DNA from: Limnoglobus sp.
Lineage (GTDB): Bacteria > Planctomycetota > Planctomycetia > Gemmatales > Gemmataceae
Assembly: GCA_025353985.1 (NCBI GenBank)
Contig: JANXNT010000218.1
Coordinates: 1 to 12,074, forward strand
Length of the DNA: 12,074 bases
Reading direction: 5' to 3'
Positions 1 through 5,723 of the stretch are shown here, in pieces; within the stretch, counting starts at the first letter, position 1; each line of letters starts with the position of its first letter. The notes under the pieces were generated by a model. It searched no databases. It was not told the DNA's origin and saw only the letters and a program-made list of their open reading frames with translations. Both the position numbers and the translations under genes were made by a program.

Positions 1-941
1 ACTTCTTTGAGCGTGGTTTCGCCGAAGTTGCGGACTTCGAGGAGTTCTTCTTCGGTGCGGGACATCAGTTCGCGAACCGTCGTGATGCCTTCGGATTCCA
101 GGCAGTTCGTTGCACGAACCGACAGTTCCAGTTCGGCGAGCGACATGCTGAGCTTACGCTCGAACTCGGTGTCGACGCCTGCACCCAGTGCGGGCCCGAT
201 TTCGATCGGACCATCATCCAGTGGGACTTCTGGCCCCGGTTCGCTGTATTGGATAAATGCGTTCAGGTGCTTCCGCAGAATCTTGGCAGATTCGACGATG
301 GCCATCTGTGGACCGACGGTGCCGTTCGTCCAAATTTCCATCACGAGCCGGTCGTAGTTCGTGCGTTGGCCGACGCGAGTTTCCTCGATGTCATACTTGA
401 CGCGAACGACGGGCGAGAAGCTGCTGTCGACAGGAATCACGCCGATTTCGCGTTCTTTCCCGGAGTTTTCGTCTGCGGTGTGGTAACCGCGACCGTTTTC
501 CACGGTCATCTCGATCACCAAAGGCACATCGTCCGTCATCGTCGCGATGTGGTGCTCGGGGTTGAGAACCTGAATCGATTCGTCGTGCTGAAGGTGCGAA
601 CCGTTGACGACGCCCTTTTGGTGGCGATCGATGCGGATCGTTTTCGGCTGGTCCGACAGGTTTTTCACGACGAGCGACTTGATGTTCAGAATGATGTCGG
701 TGACATCTTCCACCACGCCAGGGATCGTCGAGATTTCGTGCTGAACGCCATTGATTTTCACGCGGGTCACCGCCGAACCTTCGAGGCTCGACAGGAGAAT
801 GCGTCGTAAACTGTTGCCGACCGTCATGCCGAACCCGCGTTCGAACGGTTCGACGTGAAACTTGCCGTATGTATCCGTGAGAGTCGAGCGTTCGCTCGCC
901 ACACGGTTCGGCAGTTCGAGACCACGCCATCGAATACGCAT
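1..941 (-). CDS. rpoA: RNA polymerase subunit alpha (3' end cut by window edge)
   Basis: This is the alpha subunit of RNA polymerase, which dimerises to nucleate assembly of beta and beta' and contacts promoter UP elements and activators through its C-terminal domain. Reading from the ATG at 941-939 gives 313 complete codons. The N-terminal domain (about residues 1-235) shows the family signature ERGFGMTVGNSLRRILLSS (34-52). After a short acidic linker, the C-terminal domain starts near 255 and contains SVRATNC, whose R276 matches E. coli R265, the main DNA-contact residue, followed by the helix-hairpin-helix stretch NFGETTLKE at the edge. Alpha is usually 320-340 residues, so roughly 10-30 are missing beyond base 1. 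It is the last gene of the alpha operon visible here; rplQ would be expected next. The 140-bp spacer from rpsD holds no gene that I can see. The ribosome binding site is weak: AAAGG at 956-952, 10 bases from the ATG. Confidence 0.97.
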   Translation of the reverse strand, partial: MRIRWRGLELPNRVASERSTLTDTYGKFHVEPFERGFGMTVGNSLRRILLSSLEGSAVTRVKINGVQHEISTIPGVVEDVTDIILNIKSLVVKNLSDQPKTIRIDRHQKGVVNGSHLQHDESIQVLNPEHHIATMTDDVPLVIEMTVENGRGYHTADENSGKEREIGVIPVDSSFSPVVRVKYDIEETRVGQRTNYDRLVMEIWTNGTVGPQMAIVESAKILRKHLNAFIQYSEPGPEVPLDDGPIEIGPALGAGVDTEFERKLSMSLAELELSVRATNCLESEGITTVRELMSRTEEELLEVRNFGETTLKE

Positions 942-1081
942 GAGAAACAGGCCTTTGCAAAGTCGTCGGCGTCAGCTTTCCGTTGGGGGCAGGTACCGCG
1001 ATGAAGCACCCGAAATTCCCCGACACAGCAAGACGCCAAACGATTAGGTGAAAACAATCGCTTGTGCTTATGACCGCGCGT

Positions 1082-1717
1082 TTATCGCGTGGCGATTTCG
1101 ATGATGAGTTGCTCGCGGATCTCAGAGATACGCGGATCGACGTCACCGCGACCGGGCAGGCGAAGCATTCGGCCTTCGGGATCTTCGGAGTTTGTTCGCT
1201 CCAAGAAATCGGGGACCGGTTCGCCGCCGACGGCTTGCAGGTGCAACCGCGTCAGTGCGAGGCTGCGTACAGCCATCTTCACTTTGATGATGTCGTTCGG
1301 CTTCACGAGCACGCTCGGCACGTCGCACTTGCGACCATTGACCATCACATGACCGTGCGCGACGAGTTGGCGGGCACCTTTGCGGTTCGGCGCGAAGCCG
1401 AGGCGGTGAACGACGTTATCGAGACGGCGCTCGAGAATGCTGAGTAACGCTTCGCCGGTGTTGGCTTGGCGAGTCGCGAGTTCGAAGTAGCGGCGGAACT
1501 GACGTTCCAGCACGCCGTAGAAGAACTTCAAGCGTTGTTTTTCACGAAGACGAAGGCCGTATTCGGAGGTTTTGCCGCGACGGGCACCGTGCATACCGGG
1601 AGGTAATGCTTGGCGGTCGATCGGGCACTTCGAACTAAAGCAACGGCTGCCCTTGAGGAACAATTTTAATTGTTCTCGACGGCAGCGTTTGCAAGCGGGG
1701 TCGGTAAAACGGGCCAT
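1082..1717 (-). CDS. rpsD: 30S ribosomal protein S4
   Basis: S4 is a primary 16S rRNA-binding protein that starts assembly of the 30S body and, in well-studied bacteria, represses its own operon by binding mRNA. The protein has 211 residues, the normal size. The N-terminus carries four cysteines (C9, C12, C26, C31) in a CxxC...C-x4-C zinc knuckle, so this is the zinc-binding (C+) form. A conserved GMHG (residues 41-44) follows. The S4 RNA-binding domain covers about 95-160, with ERRLDNVVHRLGFA and the hairpin ending VNGRKCDVPS. The start is the ATG that opens the conserved MARFTDP. No strong Shine-Dalgarno precedes it. The 179-bp spacer from rpsK contains a hairpin (1843-1877) that could be a site of S4 or processing control; this is inference. 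Confidence 0.97.
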   Translation of the reverse strand: MARFTDPACKRCRREQLKLFLKGSRCFSSKCPIDRQALPPGMHGARRGKTSEYGLRLREKQRLKFFYGVLERQFRRYFELATRQANTGEALLSILERRLDNVVHRLGFAPNRKGARQLVAHGHVMVNGRKCDVPSVLVKPNDIIKVKMAVRSLALTRLHLQAVGGEPVPDFLERTNSEDPEGRMLRLPGRGDVDPRISEIREQLIIEIATR

Positions 1718-1842
1718 GAGTAGGCGATTCGTCCAAGTGGGTTGTCAGTGAAAGTTAAAGGGGTCAGTCCTGCCGCTAAGGCAAGGATACACCACTTCGG
1801 AGAACCCCTGGGTCGATCCGATGCGGGAGCGAAATCGCGGAA

Positions 1843-1877
1843 GGAACCGTGCGCCCCACTGACACAGGGACGGTTCC
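1843..1877 (-). promoter_or_regulatory. Hairpin in the rpsK-rpsD spacer (possible leader or processing structure)
   Basis: An exact 8-bp inverted repeat, GGAACCGT at 1843-1850 and ACGGTTCC at 1870-1877, can be extended by pairing CCC (1854-1856) with GGG (1867-1869) across a 3-base bulge. In the operon transcript it lies just downstream of the rpsK stop and about 125 bases before rpsD. No run of T follows it on the minus strand, so it does not look like a complete intrinsic terminator. A regulatory or RNA-processing role, for example S4 autogenous control, is inference only. Confidence 0.45.
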
Positions 1878-1896
1878 GAAGCGATATCGACAATAA

Positions 1897-2277
1897 TTAC
1901 ACGCGGCGCTTTTTAGGCGGGCGGCAACCGTTGTGCGGGAGTGGGGTGACGTCTTCGATGGCTTTGACGTTCAACCCGGCGGCTTGAAGCGCGGTGACAG
2001 CCGATTCGCGGCCAGCACCGGGGCCTTTCACGCGGACTTCGACTTCTTTCACGCCGAACTTCGACGCTTTCGCGGCGGCATCTTCTGCAGCGCGTTGGGC
2101 GGCGAACGGCGTGCTCTTACGGCTTCCTTTGAAACCAACCATTCCACCCGACACCGAACACAGCGTATCGCCGTTCGCGTCGGTGATGGTAACGATCGTG
2201 TTGTTGAACGTCGACTGCACGTGTGCCACACCTCGGCTCACGTTGCGACGCTGTTTCTTCTTCTTACTCTTGGCCAT
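1897..2277 (-). CDS. rpsK: 30S ribosomal protein S11
   Basis: S11 sits on the 30S platform and contacts the mRNA exit region and S21/S7. The protein has 126 residues, which fits the family. A lysine-rich N-terminus (KSKKKKQRR) is followed by the conserved core: AHVQSTFNNTIVTITD (18-33), the glycine turn SGGMVGFKGSRKSTPFAAQ (43-61), and the C-terminal signature DVTPLPHNGCRPPKKRRV that contacts rRNA. The start is the ATG at 2277; upstream there is no well-spaced Shine-Dalgarno, because the spacer is taken up by an inverted-repeat element (2287-2384). It lies between rpsM and rpsD in the usual alpha-operon order. Confidence 0.97.
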   Translation of the reverse strand: MAKSKKKKQRRNVSRGVAHVQSTFNNTIVTITDANGDTLCSVSGGMVGFKGSRKSTPFAAQRAAEDAAAKASKFGVKEVEVRVKGPGAGRESAVTALQAAGLNVKAIEDVTPLPHNGCRPPKKRRV

Positions 2278-2286
2278 GATTGACGA

Positions 2287-2384
2287 TCAGCCTTCGGCTT
2301 ACAGTGGTCTTCAAAACGGAGTGTGTGAAATCGCATGCTACCACGCCGCCACAAGCCGTCACGGACTGTACGGCTGAAGGCTGA
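2287..2384. repeat. 98-bp inverted-repeat element in the rpsM-rpsK spacer (MITE/REP-like)
   Basis: The two ends are near-perfect inverted repeats: TCAGCCTTCGGCTTACAGT at 2287-2305 matches the reverse complement of 2365-2384 at about 17 of 20 positions, with one gap. A further 6-bp inverted repeat, AGCCGT (2354-2359) with ACGGCT (2370-2375), is nested at the right end. The element fills most of the 124-bp spacer between two essential ribosomal genes and has no coding potential. In the transcript it could fold into a long hairpin. The form resembles a small non-autonomous mobile or REP/REPIN-type repeat, but with one copy in view that is not proved. Confidence 0.55.
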
Positions 2385-2403
2385 CTGCTGATAGCTACTG
2401 CTT
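2369..2403 (+). repeat. Degenerate 7-bp tandem repeats (GANNGCT) beside rpsM stop
   Basis: Five consecutive 7-bp units are visible: TACGGCT, GAAGGCT, GACTGCT, GATAGCT, ACTGCTT. The middle three all fit GANNGCT. The array runs into the last codons of rpsM. The opposite end of the spacer carries the same unit on the other strand (GAAGGCT, minus strand of 2289-2295, followed by GATCGTC). Heptameric short tandem repeats are known in cyanobacterial genomes; a similar genomic repeat family here is inference. Confidence 0.5.
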
Positions 2404-2782
2404 ACTTATCCTTGACGCCCTTTTTACCGGCGACCGTCTTACGAGGGCCTTTCCGGCTGCGGGCGTTCGTCTTGCTGCGTTGGCCGCGAACCGGAAGGTT
2501 TTTCCGGTGACGCTCGCCGCGATAGCTCTTGATCTCTTTGAGGCGGGTGATATTCCCACCTTCGAAGCGGCGTAACGCCCCTTCGACGAGATAATCTTTG
2601 TCGAGCGTCGTGGCAATACGGGCGATCTCATCGTCGTTGAGTTCTTTCGCACGACGTTGCGGATCGATGCCGACCTTTTCGCACAGTTCCAGCGCCGTCA
2701 CGGGGCCGATGCCCCGGAGGTAACGCAAGGAGATGTGCGTTGGCTTGTCGGATGGTAAGTCGACGCCTTGGATACGAGGCAT
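2402..2782 (-). CDS. rpsM: 30S ribosomal protein S13
   Basis: S13 lies in the head of the 30S subunit, contacts the P-site tRNA through its basic tail and forms intersubunit bridges with L5. The protein has 126 residues, normal for the family. Key stretches are the N-terminal MPRIQGVDLP, the helix-two-turn-helix with LRYLRGIGPVTALELCEKVGI (18-38), and the conserved C-terminal RGERHRKNLPVRGQRSKTNARSRKGPRKTV followed by a lysine-rich tail. A good ribosome binding site, GAGGAA (2796-2791 on the minus strand), lies 8 bases before the ATG. Only 18 bases separate it from the rpmJ stop, so the two are co-transcribed. Confidence 0.97.
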   Translation of the reverse strand: MPRIQGVDLPSDKPTHISLRYLRGIGPVTALELCEKVGIDPQRRAKELNDDEIARIATTLDKDYLVEGALRRFEGGNITRLKEIKSYRGERHRKNLPVRGQRSKTNARSRKGPRKTVAGKKGVKDK

Positions 2783-2800
2783 GTCAGCAGTTCCTCAGTC

Positions 2801-2914
2801 TTAGCCTTGGCGCTGTTTATGGCGCGGGTCTTCGCAGATGACGCGGACGACGCCCTTACGCTTGATCATCTTGCATTTTTCGCAAATGCGTTTTACGCTG
2901 GATCGCACTTTCAC
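2801..2914 (-). CDS. rpmJ: 50S ribosomal protein L36, GTG start
   Basis: L36 is the smallest 50S protein and stabilises the 23S rRNA core. The 37-codon reading frame encodes (V/M)KVRSSVKRICEKC and ends in PRHKQRQG, the exact length and sequence style of the family. It is the zinc-binding form: C11, C14, C27 and H32 are all present. The start is a GTG at 2914-2912, supported by the family alignment (normally MKVR) and by a GGAGG 5 bases upstream. No ATG is available at this point, and the frame stays open far upstream as an antisense shadow of lpxA, so an automatic caller could miss the gene or overextend it. It is the first gene of this alpha operon; infA, map, adk and secY, which often precede it in other bacteria, are not here. 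Confidence 0.95.
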   Translation of the reverse strand: MKVRSSVKRICEKCKMIKRKGVVRVICEDPRHKQRQG

Positions 2915-2919
2915 GACGG

Positions 2920-2924
2920 CCTCC
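2920..2924 (-). promoter_or_regulatory. Ribosome binding site that fixes the rpmJ GTG start
   Basis: GGAGG on the minus strand lies 5 bases before the GTG at 2914. This is a strong Shine-Dalgarno and picks the non-ATG start for L36. Confidence 0.8.
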
Positions 2925-2941
2925 GGGCCATCACGGCCGAG

Positions 2942-2987
2942 AATATATGTTGAGCGCTTACGATAGCGACAGGCGTTCCTTAGGCAA
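2942..2987 (-). promoter_or_regulatory. Weak candidate promoter for the rpmJ-rpoA operon
   Basis: The divergent spacer (2915-3133) must hold the promoter of the ribosomal operon. On the minus strand TTGCCT (2987-2982) and TATCGT (2965-2960) are 16 bases apart, 4/6 matches each to the sigma70 boxes. Alternatively TATATT (2947-2942) is a better -10 box but has no good -35 box. Neither is convincing. I see no clear promoter for lpxA in the same spacer. Confidence 0.2.
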
Positions 2988-3133
2988 GTCTCCCTCGCGA
3001 AAATTCGCAGCAATTGATGAATGCAACCCTCGTTTACGACATGGCAGGTGGCGTTCTGCCGACTTCGCCTTGCAGTTCGCCGCGCAAATCGGGTAACACA
3101 TCGATTACCAATACCCAACGGGAACGTCCCCCC

Positions 3134-3973
3134 ATGACACGTAGCGATGTGCGGCTGATTCACCCGACGGCGATCATCTCGGCGGAGGCGATGCTCGCAC
3201 CCGATGTGCGCGTCGGTCCGTTTGCGGTAATCGATGGGCCGGTCCAGATCGGCCCTGGTTCCCACATTCGGGCGCACGTTCACCTCATGGGGCTGATGAC
3301 AATCGGTACTGATAACGACATCGGCACCGGCTGTATTCTCGGCGATCGCCCGCAGCACCTCGCTTACAAGGGCGAGGATACTAGCGTAGCGATCGGCGAT
3401 GGCAACATCTTCCGCGAACACGTGACCGTCCATCGCGGAATGCCGGATTCCCGTGGCGTCACCCGCATTGGCGACGGCAATTATTTCATGGTGAATAGCC
3501 ACGTCGCGCACGATTGCATCCTCGGCAATCGCGGGATGTTCGTGAACGGCTGCCTCATCGGCGGGCACGCGGAAATCGCGGATCGTGCGATGTTGTCCGG
3601 CAACTCCACGGTTCACCAAAACTGTCGCGTCGGCAAACTCGCACTCCTCGGTGCCTGTTCGAGTTGCACCGTCGATGTGCCGCCGTTCTGGATTGTCCGC
3701 GAACTCAACACCGTGCGTGGCGTCAACGTCGTCGGAATGAAACGCGCGGGATATTCACCGGAAGAGATCATCGCCGTGCGTAAGGCGTTCAAGATGCTTT
3801 ACATGCAACGGATGACGGTTTCGTTAGCTGTGACGCGGATGCAACAAGACCTCGGACACTCCCCGGCCGTGATGGAACTCGTCGATTTCATTCACAAGTC
3901 GAAGCGTGGCATCCCCGGTGCCAAACATTACGCGGGCGCAACCGACTCAGGACCGACAGCCAATGCGGCGTGA
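3134..3973 (+). CDS. lpxA: Acyl-ACP--UDP-N-acetylglucosamine O-acyltransferase (LpxA)
   Basis: LpxA moves a 3-hydroxyacyl chain from ACP to the 3-OH of UDP-GlcNAc, the first step of lipid A synthesis in the cytoplasm. The 279-residue protein is close to the usual 255-270. Residues 5-185 are hexapeptide repeats of a left-handed beta helix; the C-terminus (GMKRAGYSPEE, 201-211 onward) is the LpxA-type helical domain. The catalytic histidine is H126 in NSHVAHDC (E. coli H125), and H123, H145, H161 and R205 match E. coli H122, H144, H160 and R204. Two E. coli active-site positions differ: D74 is H75 and K76 is A77. The acyl-length position G173 is A174. I chose the ATG at 3134 because homology starts at IHPTAI; the frame is open from an ATG at 3014, but that stretch is not LpxA-like. 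A planctomycete LpxA-like paralogue with altered specificity is possible. Confidence 0.88.
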   Translation: MTRSDVRLIHPTAIISAEAMLAPDVRVGPFAVIDGPVQIGPGSHIRAHVHLMGLMTIGTDNDIGTGCILGDRPQHLAYKGEDTSVAIGDGNIFREHVTVHRGMPDSRGVTRIGDGNYFMVNSHVAHDCILGNRGMFVNGCLIGGHAEIADRAMLSGNSTVHQNCRVGKLALLGACSSCTVDVPPFWIVRELNTVRGVNVVGMKRAGYSPEEIIAVRKAFKMLYMQRMTVSLAVTRMQQDLGHSPAVMELVDFIHKSKRGIPGAKHYAGATDSGPTANAA

Positions 3974-5159
3974 TCGCACGGTTCCCAGTTGGGCGATCCT
4001 CTTCTGGATCGTACTAATCGTCAGCGTCTGCGGGCGAGTGGCGTACGCGACACCCGGTTGCGGAACCGTCGTGCCAATCTACGTGCGTGCTGCCGAGCGT
4101 TGGCTGAGCGGGCAGGATATTTACGCACCGCAACCGCCGCTCGACGTCTACCGGAATCCGCCCATCGTCGCGATGGCGTTCGTGCCATTTACCCGGATGC
4201 CCGTGAAAACCGGCGAGATCCTCTGGCGACTGTTCGGTGTGGCGCTTTTTCTCGGTGGCCTCGATGGATTCGTTCGAAATGCCGTCGGCGAACTGTCGAT
4301 GTTGCGAATGGGCGTGCTCTATACCATCGCGGCCGAGTTGATCATTCCGAGCGTCAATAACGGGCAAATTAACGTTCACCTCATCGGCACGATTCTCCTC
4401 GGTGCCAACAATATTTTTAAGGATCGTCCGTGGCGGGCAGCATTCTGGTTCGCGTTGACGGCTTCAATTAAACTGTACCCCGTGGCCGCCGCATTCTTGT
4501 TCGTGATCGTAGATCCCCGGCTCAGCTGGCGATTGCTTTTGAGCGGCGCAGCGATGGCCGCGTTACCGTGCCTTGGGCACGATCCGCACTTTGTCGCAAG
4601 CGAATATCGCGAATTCTGGCAATTCTTGGATCTCGACGACCGCACGCACACGCCATTCTTAAATCGCGCGCCGCTCGATTGGACGATCGCACCACGAGTC
4701 TGGTTCGATACCTTCATACCGTCGATGTTGGGCAAAGCCATTGCAGCAATCGTCGGCCTCGGTATGGCTGGGTGTGTCGGCTTCGCAAAATTCCGGCGAA
4801 GCCGTACGGACCCAGTCGTGCTGGCGCTCGGCATGGGTGCGGTCTGGATGACCGCGTTCGGCCCCGCCACCGAACTACCCACGTACGCCTTGCTCGCGCC
4901 ATCGATGGCCATCGCCGCCGCAAAGGCATCGTTCCGCAACCGCCCGATCATCGGCACGCTGTTCTGGATCGCGTATCTACTCATTTTCGGCGCGATCATT
5001 CGCGGATCGTTCCCTGCAAGCGAAATCTACCCGTGCCGCACGCTCGCCCCACTGGGTGCGATCCTGTTTGGAATCGTGCAGTGTTACGAGGTATTCCAAA
5101 GAAAAAACCACCGGGATCACCCGGTGGCTCGCGATTCAACTTCGAGTGAATGCTCGTAG
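3963..5159 (+). CDS. GT87-like (DUF2029) polytopic membrane glycosyltransferase
   Basis: The 398-residue protein has about ten hydrophobic segments (for example 10-28, 84-100, 116-132, 160-183, 257-275, 285-300, 330-347, 362-376), with the layout of GT-C family 87 mannosyl- or glycosyltransferases that use polyprenyl-phosphate sugars outside the membrane. Family-like stretches are YVRAAERWLSGQDIY (40-54), YRNPP (63-67) before a helix, NNGQINVHLIG (132-142) and ASIKLYP (167-173). The Asp that precedes the VY motif in the first loop of GT87 enzymes such as PimE seems replaced by V36, so activity or sugar donor is uncertain. The ATG at 3963 overlaps the lpxA stop by 11 bp, which suggests translational coupling; an in-frame ATG at 3906 would add 19 polar residues buried in lpxA and is less likely. 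The last residues (from about 380) are polar and encoded by the terminator of the opposing gene. Confidence 0.75.
   Translation: MRRDRTVPSWAILFWIVLIVSVCGRVAYATPGCGTVVPIYVRAAERWLSGQDIYAPQPPLDVYRNPPIVAMAFVPFTRMPVKTGEILWRLFGVALFLGGLDGFVRNAVGELSMLRMGVLYTIAAELIIPSVNNGQINVHLIGTILLGANNIFKDRPWRAAFWFALTASIKLYPVAAAFLFVIVDPRLSWRLLLSGAAMAALPCLGHDPHFVASEYREFWQFLDLDDRTHTPFLNRAPLDWTIAPRVWFDTFIPSMLGKAIAAIVGLGMAGCVGFAKFRRSRTDPVVLALGMGAVWMTAFGPATELPTYALLAPSMAIAAAKASFRNRPIIGTLFWIAYLLIFGAIIRGSFPASEIYPCRTLAPLGAILFGIVQCYEVFQRKNHRDHPVARDSTSSECS
5102..5127 (-). terminator. Intrinsic terminator of the 5161-5565 gene
   Basis: A perfect 8-bp stem, CCACCGGG (5108-5115) and CCCGGTGG (5120-5127), with a 4-base loop, is followed on the minus strand by six T (5107-5102). 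It lies 34 bases after the stop of the small minus-strand gene and inside the last codons of the convergent glycosyltransferase gene. The plus-strand side has no T run, so it works in one direction only. Confidence 0.9.
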
Positions 5160-5160
5160 T

Positions 5161-5565
5161 TTATTTCGAATCTTTTGCGTCTTTGGAATCTTTGAAGTCG
5201 GTGATTTTGCCTTTATTCAGTGCCAACTTCAGTTCTTCAACGGCTTTCAGGCACTCCTCTTTGGATTCCCAGTGGAGGTGCGCCAATGGCATCGCGATCG
5301 AGGTGCCTTCGGCATTCTTGATAATGTATCGCCACGTGCCCTTTTCGACGTTCTTCTTCAACTCGATCGTGCCCGCACCGGTGGCCTTTAGATCCGCCTT
5401 GGGATCGGCCTTCGAGTCGGCTTTTTCTTCGACTTTTTTCTTCGGGTCGGCGGCCTTCTTCGGGTCGGCCTTTTTGGTTTCTTGCGCGGTGGCTAGCGTG
5501 ACTGTGCTGCCTGCGCAGAACGCCAGTGCGGCCATCAACATGAGGGATCGGGACATCTTCAGCAT
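5161..5565 (-). CDS. Secreted lysine-rich small protein with DUF1508/YegP-like domain
   Basis: The function is unknown. The 134-residue protein starts with a signal peptide (charged start, hydrophobic 8-25, likely cut after A27 in ATA-QE), so it is exported. Residues 31-60 are a low-complexity lysine/alanine/aspartate linker built from KADPKK-like units. Residues 64-120 look like a small alpha/beta domain: GTIELKK, GTWRYIIKNAEGT, then a helix with SKEECLKAVEELK, a pattern similar to DUF1508 (YegP) proteins; this match is by eye. The tail repeats KDSKDAKDSK. GGAG (5578-5575 on the minus strand) lies about 9 bases before the ATG at 5565, which supports this start over the ATG three codons in. 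It ends one base from the stop of the convergent GT87-like gene and has its own terminator, so it is probably a single-gene unit. Confidence 0.8.
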   Translation of the reverse strand: MLKMSRSLMLMAALAFCAGSTVTLATAQETKKADPKKAADPKKKVEEKADSKADPKADLKATGAGTIELKKNVEKGTWRYIIKNAEGTSIAMPLAHLHWESKEECLKAVEELKLALNKGKITDFKDSKDAKDSK

Positions 5566-5707
5566 GGGGCAATTCTCCGAAGTGGTGACTCGATCGCGTG
5601 TCGTCAGGGAGACGATTGTGCGATCTCTTGAATAGTATCCGCGAGTCTCGTCGCGAGAAATCGAAATTTGGAAACTGCGACAATTTTTGAATAATTTGGA
5701 GTAACAA

Positions 5708-5723
5708 AACCGGTTAGCCGGTT
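5708..5723 (-). terminator. Possible terminator after the Ser/Thr kinase gene
   Basis: AACCGG (5708-5713) and CCGGTT (5718-5723) form a 6-bp stem with a 4-base loop, starting at the last base of the kinase stop codon. On the minus strand TTGTTA follows, giving TTTTGTT counting the stem end. The stem is short, so termination may be partial. The rest of the spacer up to the small secreted-protein gene (5566-5707) is AT-richer and shows no gene. Confidence 0.45.

Noticed and set aside
391..1146. Long open frame antisense to rpoA and its spacer (251 codons)
   Set aside because: It overlaps rpoA in another frame of the same strand, is rich in Arg and has no family-like sequence; it is a shadow of rpoA.
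3014..3133. N-terminal extension of lpxA from the ATG at 3014
   Set aside because: The 40 extra residues have no LpxA similarity and homology starts right after the ATG at 3134.
2801..3619. 272-codon open frame ending in the L36 sequence
   Set aside because: Only the last 37 codons are real (rpmJ, GTG start). The rest is antisense to lpxA with no ribosome binding site.
4376..4999. 207-codon minus-strand frame inside the GT87-like gene
   Set aside because: It is opposite a clear membrane-protein gene and shows no recognisable domain; it is a shadow ORF.
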